This document shows, one piece after another, positions 30,859 through 38,405 of a stretch of DNA of 38,405 nucleotides (position 1 is its first letter; every line of letters starts with the position of its first letter). Where the stretch lies: the NCBI GenBank assembly GCA_031383405.1, contig JANMZO010000207.1, positions 1 to 38,405 of the forward strand. Reading direction: 5' to 3'. The translations under genes and the position numbers were made by a program. The DNA is from JANMZO01 sp031383405. Its GTDB lineage: Bacteria > Actinomycetota > Acidimicrobiia > Acidimicrobiales > JANYDT01. The notes below the pieces were generated by a model. The model was not told the origin of the DNA and did no database searches. It worked only from the letters and a program-made list of their open reading frames with translations.

Positions 30859-32844
30859 ATGACGACGCACGCGGCATTCGGTTCCTGGCCCTCTCCCATA
30901 CCGGCTGAGCTCCTGGTGTCCGGCGCGGCGATGCCATCGGACGTCCACGCCGAAGGCGGCGTGGTGTGGTGGTCACAGTCCCGACCCGATCAAGGCGGTC
31001 GCCAGCAGGTGGTTCGTCGCAATCTCGATGGCACGGTGGTGGATGCATTACCCGATGACTTCAACGCCCGGACCAGGGTGCACGAATACGGGGGAGCGGC
31101 ATGGTGGGTGAGTGGTGGCTCGGTTTTCGCGAACTCCTGGGTGGATCAGCGGGTGTATCGATGCGATTCTGATGGCGCCTTCCATGCACTGACCCCGGAA
31201 CCTGCGCAGCCACACGGGTTCCGCTATGCCGACGGGGTGGTGACCCCCGATGGCTCCACGGTGATCTGCGTCCGCGAAGCCCATGGCGACGACGTCCGCA
31301 ACGAGATAGTGGCCTTCCCGGCCCGCGCCGGCGGCGATCCGGAACTGCCGGTGATACTCGTGAGCGGCCCGGATTTCGTCGCTGCACCCCGGGTCAGCCG
31401 GGATGGCAGACAACTTGCGTGGCTGCAGTGGAACCACCCCGACATGCCGTGGGATTCGACGGAGCTCTGGGTCGGTGACATCGAGGGATCGGGACGCGAT
31501 ACGCGAGTCGCCAACCAACGTCGGACCGCTGGGCGACCGGAGGAATCGGTCGTCCAACCTGAGTGGGGTCCCGACGCAAGCCTGTTCGTGGTTTCGGACC
31601 GCTCCGACTGGTGGAACGTCTACCGGGTGAACGGCGTCGACGACCTTGAGCCGGTCTACCCGGTAGCTGCGGAGGTCGGCCGGCCCGCCTGGGTATTCGG
31701 CCAATCAAGGTATGTCGTCACCGAGACAGGTTCGGTTTGGATGACGTTCTCCGAGGGGAGCGACTGCCATCTGGTCGGAGTCGATCCTGACGGTACGACG
31801 ACTGATCACGCCGTGGAAGGGCTCGGCCTCGGTCAGCTTCGATGGAACCACGGTGAGATCGTTGCCATTTCCCGCCGCTTCACCCACGAGCCCGAGGTCG
31901 TCAGTTACCCCGTAGCGGTGATCGGTACTCCGGGTACGGGTCAACGCGTGGTGCTCTACGGCGCCCGGGACCTGGGCCTCGATCCGGTCGGTGTTTCAAT
32001 CCCTCGACACGTTACATTTCCGTCGGCAAACGGTCGCGTTGCCCACGGTTGGTTCTATGCGCCCGCCGGCCTCCTCGACGGTGAAGTGTTGACTGGTATC
32101 GAAGGTGAGCGTCCACCACTGATCACCATGATCCATGGCGGGCCGACGAGCGAGGCCGGTGCGTCGTTCAACCTTGCGGTGCAGTACTGGACGAGCCGGG
32201 GTTTCGCCGTTGTCGACGTCGACTACGGGGGAAGCACCGGATACGGCCGCCGTTACCGCCGACTGCTAGATGACGCCTGGGGCATCGTCGACGTCGATGA
32301 TGCGTGCGCAGCTGCGACCTGGTTGGCTGAACAGGGCCTCGTCGACCGAAATCGCCTGGCCATTACCGGAGGCAGTGCAGGTGGTTTCACCGTGCTCGCC
32401 GCGCTGGCCATGCGTGACACGTTTCAGGTGGGAGCGAACCACTTCGGGGTGGCTGACCTCGGAGCGCTGGCTCGCGAAACGCACAAGTTCGAATCCCGCT
32501 ATCTCGACGGGCTTGTCGGTCCCTGGCCTTCGGCGGAGGCCGTGTACACGGAACGTTCGCCACTCAGCCATGTCGACGGGTTCGACAAGCCGCTGATCGT
32601 GTTTCAGGGACTTGAAGATGAGGTCGTTCCGCCGGCGCAGTCGGAAATGATCGTACGGGCGCTGAAGGCCAAGGGTGTTCCGCACGCGTACCTTCCCTTC
32701 GAAGGGGAGCAGCACGGCTTTCGAATCGCCGCAAACATCGTGCGCTGCATCACCGCCGAGCTCTACTTCTACTCAAGGGTTTTCGGGTTCGAACTCGCTG
32801 ACCGGGTCGAACCGGTTGAGATCGTATTCGCCGAAAAACTATAA
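30859..32844 (+). CDS. S9 family (prolyl oligopeptidase/acylaminoacyl-type) serine peptidase
   Basis: 661 residues: an N-terminal seven-bladed beta-propeller (about 1-400) and a C-terminal alpha/beta-hydrolase domain (about 415-640). 'LITMIHGGPTSEAG' is the oxyanion HGGP motif, 'ITGGSAGGFTVLAALAMR' holds the nucleophilic Ser, 'FQGLEDEVVPPAQ' the Asp, and 'FEGEQHGFR' the His, so the triad is complete. There is no signal peptide; a cytoplasmic oligopeptidase or acylpeptide hydrolase is likely. The long GSTGYG segment before the nucleophile, 'DYGGSTGYGRRYRR', is typical. It ends at a strong shared terminator with the convergent amidohydrolase gene. Confidence 0.9.
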   Translation: MTTHAAFGSWPSPIPAELLVSGAAMPSDVHAEGGVVWWSQSRPDQGGRQQVVRRNLDGTVVDALPDDFNARTRVHEYGGAAWWVSGGSVFANSWVDQRVYRCDSDGAFHALTPEPAQPHGFRYADGVVTPDGSTVICVREAHGDDVRNEIVAFPARAGGDPELPVILVSGPDFVAAPRVSRDGRQLAWLQWNHPDMPWDSTELWVGDIEGSGRDTRVANQRRTAGRPEESVVQPEWGPDASLFVVSDRSDWWNVYRVNGVDDLEPVYPVAAEVGRPAWVFGQSRYVVTETGSVWMTFSEGSDCHLVGVDPDGTTTDHAVEGLGLGQLRWNHGEIVAISRRFTHEPEVVSYPVAVIGTPGTGQRVVLYGARDLGLDPVGVSIPRHVTFPSANGRVAHGWFYAPAGLLDGEVLTGIEGERPPLITMIHGGPTSEAGASFNLAVQYWTSRGFAVVDVDYGGSTGYGRRYRRLLDDAWGIVDVDDACAAATWLAEQGLVDRNRLAITGGSAGGFTVLAALAMRDTFQVGANHFGVADLGALARETHKFESRYLDGLVGPWPSAEAVYTERSPLSHVDGFDKPLIVFQGLEDEVVPPAQSEMIVRALKAKGVPHAYLPFEGEQHGFRIAANIVRCITAELYFYSRVFGFELADRVEPVEIVFAEKL

Positions 32845-32871
32845 GCGCACCTAGCAAGCGCGTTAGAGTTT
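32836..32871. terminator. bidirectional terminator between S9 peptidase and amidohydrolase genes
   Basis: AAACT-A-TAAGCGC (32836-32848) pairs with GCGC-G-TTA-G-AGTTT (32858-32871), one mismatch and one bulge. The stem overlaps both stop codon regions of two convergent genes, and its A-rich and T-rich feet would give U runs in both directions. It is the most convincing terminator in the window. Confidence 0.7.
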
Positions 32872-33723
32872 GAAGACACGCTTCGCGTTGTCTCGAAGAA
32901 ACTTGGGCCATACCTCAGCTTTGAACGGCACGTTCTGCAGCTCGGAAAAGATGCGGTCAAGGGTGAGACCCATTGGATAGTAACCGGCGTAGATGATCTT
33001 GTCAGCGCCCCGGGTATTGGCGTAGTCGATGATGGCCTTGGGGTAGTGCTTCGGCGCAAACGCGCTTGTCGAGTAGTAGAGCCCGGGCCACTTCAACATG
33101 AGCTTGACGGCCATCTCTTCCCATGGTTCGGCACCATGGCGCATAACGATCCGCAACTCGGGAAAGTCATAGCAGACCTGGTCGAAGTGGTCGATGTGCT
33201 GACACGCCATCGGTACCCGGGGCCCGGGTACGCCGGCATTGATGAGCATCGGAATATCGAGATCGATGCACGTTGAATAGATCGGATAGAGGCGCCGGTC
33301 CGAAACCGGAACCTGGGGGTTGCAGCCCGCGGGAAAGCAGTTGACCCCCTTCACCGGAAGCTCGTCGACCGCCTTCTTGATCTTGCGGATCGAACCCATG
33401 ATGTCATTGGGATCGACATCAACCACACCGAAGAAGCGATCAGGATGATCCTTCATCGCCTGAATGTTCACGTCGCGATCGGTGCCGATTAGCCCGGCCG
33501 CGATCCCGTGTTTGTCCATCAGACCCAGCGTGACCCCTACCGGATCGACGCCTTGCTCAAGTATGTTTGTGCGCTGTTTGAACATGTACTGGGCCGGGAA
33601 CTCGTGGGTCGCGCTTTCCTCTTTCCTGAGCAGCGGCTTGAGGAAGTCGTAGTTGCGTTCGGCGTCTTCGCGGGGAAAGCCGATCATGGTGTCGATGGCA
33701 CCGATTCCGGGAGGTATTGGCAT
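32863..33723 (-). CDS. amidohydrolase 2 family protein lacking usual metal ligands
   Basis: 286 residues, small TIM-barrel of the Amidohydro_2 type. At the first metal site it reads 'GAIDTMIGFP', with Met where D-x-H enzymes have the second ligand, and near the C-terminus 'KIIYAGYYPMG' has Tyr where the conserved Asp of GSDxP is expected. 'LRIVMRHGAEPWEEMA' and 'YYSTSAFAPKHYPKAI' keep His residues. It may be a metal-free lyase or decarboxylase, or have changed ligands. A TACATT box lies six bases before the ATG at 33723. The upstream MFS gene is on the same strand 63 bases away. No pathway link is clear. Confidence 0.8.
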   Translation of the reverse strand: MPIPPGIGAIDTMIGFPREDAERNYDFLKPLLRKEESATHEFPAQYMFKQRTNILEQGVDPVGVTLGLMDKHGIAAGLIGTDRDVNIQAMKDHPDRFFGVVDVDPNDIMGSIRKIKKAVDELPVKGVNCFPAGCNPQVPVSDRRLYPIYSTCIDLDIPMLINAGVPGPRVPMACQHIDHFDQVCYDFPELRIVMRHGAEPWEEMAVKLMLKWPGLYYSTSAFAPKHYPKAIIDYANTRGADKIIYAGYYPMGLTLDRIFSELQNVPFKAEVWPKFLRDNAKRVFKL

Positions 33724-33729
33724 GGTTCG

Positions 33730-33735
33730 AATGTA
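33730..33735 (-). promoter_or_regulatory. -10 box TACATT of the amidohydrolase gene (leaderless)
   Basis: TANNNT box on the minus strand six bases before the ATG at 33723. Confidence 0.45.
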
Positions 33736-33786
33736 GCGAATACCGTCCTGACATTCCCAGCCCTGTTCCGGGCTCCGCTTATTCGC

Positions 33787-35085
33787 TCAGACGGGTTCGA
33801 GCTCTGCTTTCGGGGAACTTCTCGCTACCGCAGGCAGCCGCGCGAACGAGACCACGATCGCGGCGACCGTGTTGACAACCGCAAGTACCCGGAACGGGGT
33901 GGTGTAGCCACCCGATGCATCGAGTGCCCAACCTGTGAACAACAGGCCAACGGCCGAGCCCAGAGAGCCGGCCAACGAAACGACCCCGAAAATTGCCCCG
34001 TAGCTGACGAGGCCGAAGACCTCACCGGTCACGAGCGCCTGGAGCATGAACACATTGCCGACAGTGAAGCCGAAGACCAGCGCAGCGACGTAAAGGCCCA
34101 CCTTCGTATGGAGCAACGTGTAGCTGAACGCCGTCACCGCCTGTAATCCTATGAAGAACGCAGCTAAGCGGACCTTGTTGGCCCGGTCGGCGAAGCTTCC
34201 GACAATCAGTCGCGCCACGATGGAGCCGATCGTGGTGGTCGTCACCGCGAATGCGGCCGTGGAGCGTGATCCAAGCTGGCCTTTACCCTGCAGGAACGCC
34301 AACTGATGGATCAACACTCCGGTCTGCGCGGTCAACGCCAATCCGAAGCCCAGAAGGATGGCCCAGAACGGGATGGTTCGGGCCGCCTCTGCCCGCGTCC
34401 AGGTTGTGTACTGGCCGACGGCCGAGTTTCGTTTGCGCTCGCTTGCCGCGGCCTCGTCGGTGCCGTCAGGGAACAGGCCCATCGATTCCGGGGTGTCGGC
34501 GATAACCGCCCAGAGCACGGGCAGGGCGACGACGGCCACGAGAATGCCGAGTATCGGCGCTCCACGACGTAGGCCTCCGTGGGCGATCAATGACGTTCCG
34601 AGCGGAACAAGCACCGCTCCGCCCATTGATACTCCGGTCGAGGAGAGGGCGATCGCTTGAGCGCGTCGCCCGATGAACCACTTGGTGAGCAGCGAGCTGA
34701 CGGCTACACCACCTCCACCGCCGAATGCGATCGCCATCACGGTGTAGCACGCGAAAAGCTGCCAGATCGCATGGACAAAGCCGAGGCCGATTGTACCGAT
34801 GCTGATGAGGATCGCGCCCGCGTAGAGAAAACGGATCGGGCCGAGCTCGTCGAGATAACGGCCCACGACGAAGCTCGAGATGCCGGCAACCGCGAAGAAC
34901 AATCCGCTGGCTGAACTGACCACGGATGCCGACCATCCATGTTCGTCGCGCAACGGCTTGAGAAATACCTGGAGCCCGTAGTAACCCACGCCGACAGTCA
35001 CGAACTGCATCACGAGACACGCAATCGCAATGTACCAACCGTAGAAGCGGTTACCCGGCAGAAAGCGAGCAGCGGGAGGTGGCAT
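33787..35085 (-). CDS. MFS transporter, oxalate/monocarboxylate (OFA/MCT-like) type
   Basis: 432 residues, twelve predicted membrane spans in two halves of six. The N-terminus 'NRFYGWYIAIACLVMQFVTV' followed by 'GYYGLQVFLKPLRDEHGWS' is the signature of the monocarboxylate/OFA family. A loop with 'GRYLDELGPIRFL' has the MFS motif A-like charges, and a long cytoplasmic loop around residue 210-225 divides the halves. It should carry an organic acid by proton coupling. A TAGCCT box is seven bases before the ATG at 35085. The adjacent amidohydrolase may act on the imported compound; this is inference only. Confidence 0.85.
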   Translation of the reverse strand: MPPPAARFLPGNRFYGWYIAIACLVMQFVTVGVGYYGLQVFLKPLRDEHGWSASVVSSASGLFFAVAGISSFVVGRYLDELGPIRFLYAGAILISIGTIGLGFVHAIWQLFACYTVMAIAFGGGGGVAVSSLLTKWFIGRRAQAIALSSTGVSMGGAVLVPLGTSLIAHGGLRRGAPILGILVAVVALPVLWAVIADTPESMGLFPDGTDEAAASERKRNSAVGQYTTWTRAEAARTIPFWAILLGFGLALTAQTGVLIHQLAFLQGKGQLGSRSTAAFAVTTTTIGSIVARLIVGSFADRANKVRLAAFFIGLQAVTAFSYTLLHTKVGLYVAALVFGFTVGNVFMLQALVTGEVFGLVSYGAIFGVVSLAGSLGSAVGLLFTGWALDASGGYTTPFRVLAVVNTVAAIVVSFARLPAVARSSPKAELEPV

Positions 35086-35092
35086 CGGCGGC

Positions 35093-35098
35093 AGGCTA
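35093..35098 (-). promoter_or_regulatory. -10 box TAGCCT of the MFS gene (leaderless)
   Basis: TANNNT box on the minus strand seven bases before the ATG at 35085. Confidence 0.45.
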
Positions 35099-35128
35099 TC
35101 GCCGACCGGCTCCGGTCACCCAGTTTTC

Positions 35129-35776
35129 CTATTTGCGTGACTCGGCCAGCGCGTCGAGCCAGGCGAACGTCGACGCCTTGTCCTCGTCGACCAGGATGCC
35201 GGTCATGCCGATGGCTACCGCGCCGGCAACGTTGTCGGCGAGGTCATCGAGGAAGGCGCAGCAGGTCGGATCGAGGTCGCCCAGGCGTTGTGCGGTCAGG
35301 TGATAGATCCTCGGGTCGGGCTTGCGCACACCAACTTCGCATGAGTCGACGACGGCGTCGAACAGCTCGTCGAGTGGAATACTCGCACGCCAATAATTGG
35401 AAGCCTCTTTGAAATTGTTCGTGACGATCGCCGTCTGCAGGCCGACGGCGCGAATCGCCCGCACCCGTTCGATCATCTGTTCGCGGTCTTCGGGGGACCG
35501 GCCGGTTCGGACGAGTACCTTCATCGGTTCAAGATCGATGCCGTGGGTGTTCTTGGCGTGCCGGGTGATGGCGGCCATGGCCTCCGATGCCCGAACCTCG
35601 CCACGCTCGAGTTGGTGCCAGGGATGGTCCCCGTCCGTATGGGTCGGTCCGAGAATCAACTCCGTGAGGTCCCGCGTGGTGAGTCCGAAGTCGGGCGCAG
35701 CCTCACGGAAGGCCTTCAGGGGGGTGCCGGTAAACACGCCGCCGTAGTCGAACAGGACCGCTCTCAGATGTTCCAT
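35129..35776 (-). CDS. HAD-superfamily hydrolase (ACAD10/epoxide-hydrolase N-domain type)
   Basis: 215 residues. HAD motifs are in order: I 'AVLFDYGGVFTG' (nucleophile Asp near residue 10; DxG rather than DxD as the second residue is Tyr-Gly), II 'TAIVTNNF', III Lys in 'EVGVRKPDPRIYH', IV 'CCAFLDDLADNV'. A helical cap of subclass IA lies between I and II. The same subgroup forms the N-terminal domain of ACAD10 and of epoxide hydrolase. Directly divergent is an aminoglycoside-phosphotransferase-like kinase, the second domain of ACAD10, with a palindrome between them. Together they may phosphorylate and dephosphorylate a hydroxyacyl substrate; this is inference from ACAD10/11. Confidence 0.85.
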   Translation of the reverse strand: MEHLRAVLFDYGGVFTGTPLKAFREAAPDFGLTTRDLTELILGPTHTDGDHPWHQLERGEVRASEAMAAITRHAKNTHGIDLEPMKVLVRTGRSPEDREQMIERVRAIRAVGLQTAIVTNNFKEASNYWRASIPLDELFDAVVDSCEVGVRKPDPRIYHLTAQRLGDLDPTCCAFLDDLADNVAGAVAIGMTGILVDEDKASTFAWLDALAESRK

Positions 35777-35813
35777 GGGACGTAGATACTGGCCCAGGAC
35801 CGCAGCCTTTGTC

Positions 35814-35831
35814 GAAGTTGGTACGAACTTC
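35814..35831. promoter_or_regulatory. palindrome in the HAD/APH divergent promoter
   Basis: GAAGTTGGTACGAACTTC is symmetric at 16 of 18 positions. It lies between two divergent starts, directly upstream of the TACTGT box of the kinase gene, so it is a plausible operator for both genes. Confidence 0.5.
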
Positions 35832-35837
35832 TACTGT
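35832..35837 (+). promoter_or_regulatory. -10 box TACTGT of the kinase gene
   Basis: TANNNT box five bases before the ATG at 35843, abutting the palindrome. Confidence 0.4.
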
Positions 35838-35842
35838 GCGTC

Positions 35843-36940
35843 ATGGCCATTCTTTCGCAGCGTGATCTGAACGATGTCCGGACCCGCCTGACAGTGTGGT
35901 TGCAACGGCACCTTCCCGGCGCCACGGATCTGTCGGTGTCTGAGTTGGTGGTCCCGCAGGGGACGGGCATGTCTAGCGAGACGATGCTCTTCGACGCGAC
36001 GTGGCGGGTGGGTGACGTTCAACACGGTGGTCCGTATGTCGCCCGCCTCGCGCCGGAAATGAACGATTGGCCGATCTTCCCAAGCTATGACCTGGCCCTG
36101 CAGGCGAGGGTGATGCGACTCGTACGTGAACATACGAATGTTCCCGTGCCCGATGTGCCGTGGATAGAGCTCGACGCTTCGGTGGTCGGCTCGCCGTTTC
36201 TGGTGATGGAGCGGGTGGGAGGCGTTGCCCCGTCCGATAATCCACCGTACGTCTTCGGAGGGTGGTTGGCCGACGGCACGATAGAGCAACGGCGAACGCT
36301 TCAGGACGAAGCGGTGCGGAGCCTGGCGAAGATTCACGCCATCGACATCGGCGCTCACGATGTGACGTTCCTCAATCGGCTCCAGTACGGAGACACTCCG
36401 CTCACCCAACACCTCAATGAACTGCGCGCATACTTTCTGTGGGCCGCTAGTGATGATTCCTACCCTTTGCTGGAGCGGGTGGCCGCATGGCTCGATGAGA
36501 ACCGCCCGACCTCGGTCGGCCCTGTCGTGATCAGCTGGGGTGACTCGCGGATCGGGAACATGCTTTTTACCGACTTCCGTCCGACCGCCGTCCTTGATTG
36601 GGAGATGGCGTGTCTGGGTCACGCCGAGATAGACCTTGGCTGGATGGCGTTCATGCATCGCATGTTCCAGCTGTACGCCGAAGTGTTCGAGTTGCCGGGC
36701 ATGCCGGACTTCATGCGCACGACCGACATGGTGGCCACCTACGAGGCCGCGAGTGGTCGTCAGCTCAATGCGCTGAGGTTCTACGAAGTCCTGGCCGGAT
36801 ACCGGATGGCCTGCATCTTCCTGCGGACATCACCATTGAGCATCAAAGCGGGCATGATGGCCGAACCGGCGACCAAGGAAGGATACGTGACCTTCTCAGT
36901 GCTTCTCGAGCAGATGCTCGACGGTTCGTACTGGCAATGA
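35843..36940 (+). CDS. APH-family phosphotransferase (ACAD10/11 kinase-domain type)
   Basis: 365 residues with a protein-kinase-like fold of the aminoglycoside phosphotransferase family (PF01636). 'PYVARLAPE' is the ATP-site strand with Arg where many kinases carry Lys; 'SPFLVMERVGG' is the hinge, 'VVISWGDSRIGNMLF' the catalytic loop (HGD...N with Trp in place of His), and 'AVLDWEMACLGHAEIDLGWM' the metal-binding DWE segment. The sequence resembles the kinase domain of ACAD10/ACAD11, which phosphorylates 4-hydroxyacyl-CoAs for further oxidation. The divergent HAD gene is the partner domain of ACAD10. No FadE lies directly beside it, but several are in the window. Confidence 0.85.
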   Translation: MAILSQRDLNDVRTRLTVWLQRHLPGATDLSVSELVVPQGTGMSSETMLFDATWRVGDVQHGGPYVARLAPEMNDWPIFPSYDLALQARVMRLVREHTNVPVPDVPWIELDASVVGSPFLVMERVGGVAPSDNPPYVFGGWLADGTIEQRRTLQDEAVRSLAKIHAIDIGAHDVTFLNRLQYGDTPLTQHLNELRAYFLWAASDDSYPLLERVAAWLDENRPTSVGPVVISWGDSRIGNMLFTDFRPTAVLDWEMACLGHAEIDLGWMAFMHRMFQLYAEVFELPGMPDFMRTTDMVATYEAASGRQLNALRFYEVLAGYRMACIFLRTSPLSIKAGMMAEPATKEGYVTFSVLLEQMLDGSYWQ

Positions 36941-36981
36941 TGCAATGGGGGGCTGTTGGGTGTGAACGCAGCCTGATCCGG

Positions 36982-37770
36982 TTACAGGTCGGGAATCGGA
37001 AGCGGAAGGTTGGAGGTCTGGAGCCCGCTGTCGATCTCAAGCATCTTGCCGGTCACGTAACTGGCGGCGGGCGAAGCGAGATACACAGCACCGAGGGCGA
37101 TGTCTTCCAGCGTGCCTATACGTTTCATAGGTGTGCCGTTCACCAAGCCGTTGCGGATCGCCTCGTTGCCGAGAACCGTTTCGAGGGCCTCGGTTTGAAT
37201 GGCCCCGGGTGCGATCACGTTGACGCGGATCTTGGGGCTAAGGTCGGCCGCCATCGTGCGGGTCAGCTGGATCATTCCGGCCTTGGCCGTGCTGTACGCG
37301 ACGAAGCCGCGGCTCGCGAAACGGCCGGCGGCGCTGGCGATGTTGATGATGTTTGCTCCATCGCGCTCGAGTAGGTGGGGAACTGCAAGCTGGCTGAGGT
37401 TGAACGCGGTGATCACGTTCCATTCCAACGCGAAACGGAAGCTTTCTTCGGTGAGGTTCATGAACGGAACCGGGCGTGTACCGCCGACGTTGTTCACGAC
37501 CACGTCGATGCCGCCGAGGTCCGACACCGCCCGATCGACGACCGTCGCCATCGCCTCACGCGTGCCGAGATCCCCGGCGACCACTACGGCCCGGCGACCC
37601 ATGGCGCGGGCCTTCTCCGCAACCTTTTCGAGATCAGCTTCGGTGCGGGCGGCGATGACGATGTCGGCGCCCATTTCTGCAAACGCGAGAGCGATTCCCG
37701 CGCCTATTCCCTTTCCGGCGCCGGAGATGATGGCAACTTTGCCGTCGAGACGAAACTTGTCGATGAGCAC
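36982..37770 (-). CDS. short-chain dehydrogenase with operator site 5
   Basis: 262 residues. 'VAIISGAGKGIGAGIALAFA' and 'IVIAARTEADLEK' bind NADP(H), as an Arg follows strand 2; 'NNVG' replaces NNAG, Ser in 'INIASAAGRFA' and Tyr/Lys in 'VAYSTAKAG' form the active site. The GTG at 37770 has a TACGCT box seven bases ahead. It is divergent from another SDR with only 30 bases between starts and operator site 5 in that gap. In mycobacteria two SDR genes (Rv3548c, Rv3549c) lie beside echA20-ipdABC in the KstR2 regulon; these two SDRs may be the counterparts, which I cannot confirm by eye. Confidence 0.85.
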   Translation of the reverse strand: MLIDKFRLDGKVAIISGAGKGIGAGIALAFAEMGADIVIAARTEADLEKVAEKARAMGRRAVVVAGDLGTREAMATVVDRAVSDLGGIDVVVNNVGGTRPVPFMNLTEESFRFALEWNVITAFNLSQLAVPHLLERDGANIINIASAAGRFASRGFVAYSTAKAGMIQLTRTMAADLSPKIRVNVIAPGAIQTEALETVLGNEAIRNGLVNGTPMKRIGTLEDIALGAVYLASPAASYVTGKMLEIDSGLQTSNLPLPIPDL

Positions 37771-37777
37771 GTTCGAG

Positions 37778-37783
37778 AGCGTA
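37778..37783 (-). promoter_or_regulatory. -10 box TACGCT of the leftward SDR gene
   Basis: TANNNT box on the minus strand seven bases before the GTG at 37770. Confidence 0.45.
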
Positions 37784-37788
37784 GTGAG

Positions 37789-37794
37789 TAATCT
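37789..37794 (+). promoter_or_regulatory. -10 box TAATCT of the rightward SDR gene (leaderless)
   Basis: TAATCT lies six bases before the GTG at 37801 and overlaps the left arm of operator site 5, so a bound repressor would cover the -10 box and the transcription start. Confidence 0.5.
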
Positions 37795-37806
37795 GACGCT
37801 GTGTCA
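37794..37806. promoter_or_regulatory. operator site 5, TGACGCTGTGTCA
   Basis: The core has one changed base relative to TGACG-N3-CGTCA, but the flanks extend the symmetry: AATCTGAC and GTCAGATT are perfect 8-base arms (37790-37810). It covers the start codon of the rightward SDR. Confidence 0.7.
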
Positions 37807-38405
37807 GATTCCGCGCTATCCAACGGCTTCGCAGGGAACCGCCGAACCGCTCTGGTCACCGGTGCGAGCCGGGGCATTGGCAAAGCGACCGCTGTCGTGC
37901 TGGCCGAGCGGGGCTTCGACGTGGCCATCACCGCTCGCACGATCCACCCCGGCGACCCGTCATCGATTTCGCCGGAAACCGGGTCCACCCTGCCCGGTTC
38001 CCTCGATGAAACCTGCGCAGCTATCGAGGTCGCCGGCGGCCGGGCGGTTCCGATTTGCATGGATCTCCTGGACCGACTGTCGCTCGGCCCCGCTGTTGCA
38101 GCAGCCATCGCCGGCCTCGGACACATCGACGTGTTGGTCAACAACGCCATCTTCGTTGGGCCCGGTGGAGGCTCGTTGTTTCTCGACACGTCGCTCGATG
38201 ATCTGGAGAAGCGGATCTACGGCAACCTCACGGCGCAGCTTCACATCACCCAACACGTGCTCCGGCACATGGTTGAACGGCAGTCGGGCTGCATCGTGAA
38301 CGTCACCTCCGGGGCCGGTCAGCACACGCCTTCGACCCCGGCCGGTCAAGGTGGATGGGCCCTCGGGTACGCCGCGAGCAAGGCCGGATTCCACCGCATC
38401 GCCGA
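37801..38405 (+). CDS. short-chain dehydrogenase (3' end beyond window)
   Basis: The first 201 codons are present. 'TALVTGASRGIGKATAVVLA' and 'VAITARTIHP' form the cofactor site (an Arg after strand 2 suggests NADP), 'VLVNNAIFVG' is the NNAG region, Ser is in 'VNVTSGAGQ' and Tyr/Lys in 'LGYAASKAG'. An insertion of about 25 residues follows strand 2. The GTG start sits inside operator site 5 and six bases after a TAATCT box, so the mRNA is probably leaderless. The frame is intact to the window edge. Function in the steroid set is inferred from the shared operator only. Confidence 0.85.
   Translation, partial: MSDSALSNGFAGNRRTALVTGASRGIGKATAVVLAERGFDVAITARTIHPGDPSSISPETGSTLPGSLDETCAAIEVAGGRAVPICMDLLDRLSLGPAVAAAIAGLGHIDVLVNNAIFVGPGGGSLFLDTSLDDLEKRIYGNLTAQLHITQHVLRHMVERQSGCIVNVTSGAGQHTPSTPAGQGGWALGYAASKAGFHRIA

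Overview
The window (about 38.4 kb, GC-rich) looks like a chromosome segment of an uncultured or little-studied high-GC actinobacterium, most likely of the Acidimicrobiia/Ilumatobacter type. The reasons are a mycothiol-linked DsbA-like protein, steroid-ring (HIP) degradation proteins very like those of mycobacteria but in a different order, many FadE/SDR/amidohydrolase genes, and repeated TANNNT -10 boxes placed 5-8 nt before RTG start codons (leaderless promoters). The taxonomic call is inference; there is no rRNA or tRNA gene in the window.

Layout. 1-2013: the start of dabA and all of dabB (DAB inorganic-carbon uptake), read leftwards, with the wreck of their divergent LysR/NhaR-type regulator at 2120-2360. 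2371-2985: a DsbA-family, Rv2466c-like (mycothiol-dependent nitroreductase type) gene whose first catalytic Cys codon of CPWC is an in-frame TGA followed by a hairpin; this is a candidate selenoprotein and the most striking single observation. 3071-5283: a divergent FAD oxidoreductase/glycosyltransferase pair. 5361-15498: a thiolase plus an HMG-CoA-synthase/DUF35 fusion, a TetR regulator, then SDR-FadE30-IpdF and amidohydrolase-FadE-FadE units. 15538-22832: DUF2207 membrane protein, spherulin-4-like protein, cupin plus acetoacetate-decarboxylase-like pair, alpha/beta hydrolase, luciferase-like flavin enzyme and its divergent TetR regulator. 22891-24282: L-serine dehydratase. 24362-30751: SDR and FadD17-like ligase diverging from echA20-ipdA-ipdB-ipdC. 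30859-36940: S9 peptidase, metal-ligand-poor amidohydrolase, MFS carrier, HAD hydrolase and an APH-type kinase. 36982-38405: two divergent SDRs, the second cut by the window end.

How it works together. EchA20, IpdA, IpdB, IpdC, IpdF and FadE30 are the recognised machinery for opening the last two steroid rings (C and D) from HIP-CoA; FadD3 and FadA6 are not in the window. These genes are scattered over 30 kb in five transcription units, and each unit has one copy of a shared inverted repeat, TGACG-N3-CGTCA (two copies degenerate), at its promoter. I saw no copy at the promoters of unrelated genes that I read. This defines a putative steroid-catabolism regulon whose operator does not resemble the published mycobacterial KstR2 box; the TetR protein at 8135-8779, beside the first site, is the best candidate regulator. 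A second TetR (22242) has its own, unrelated operator pair.
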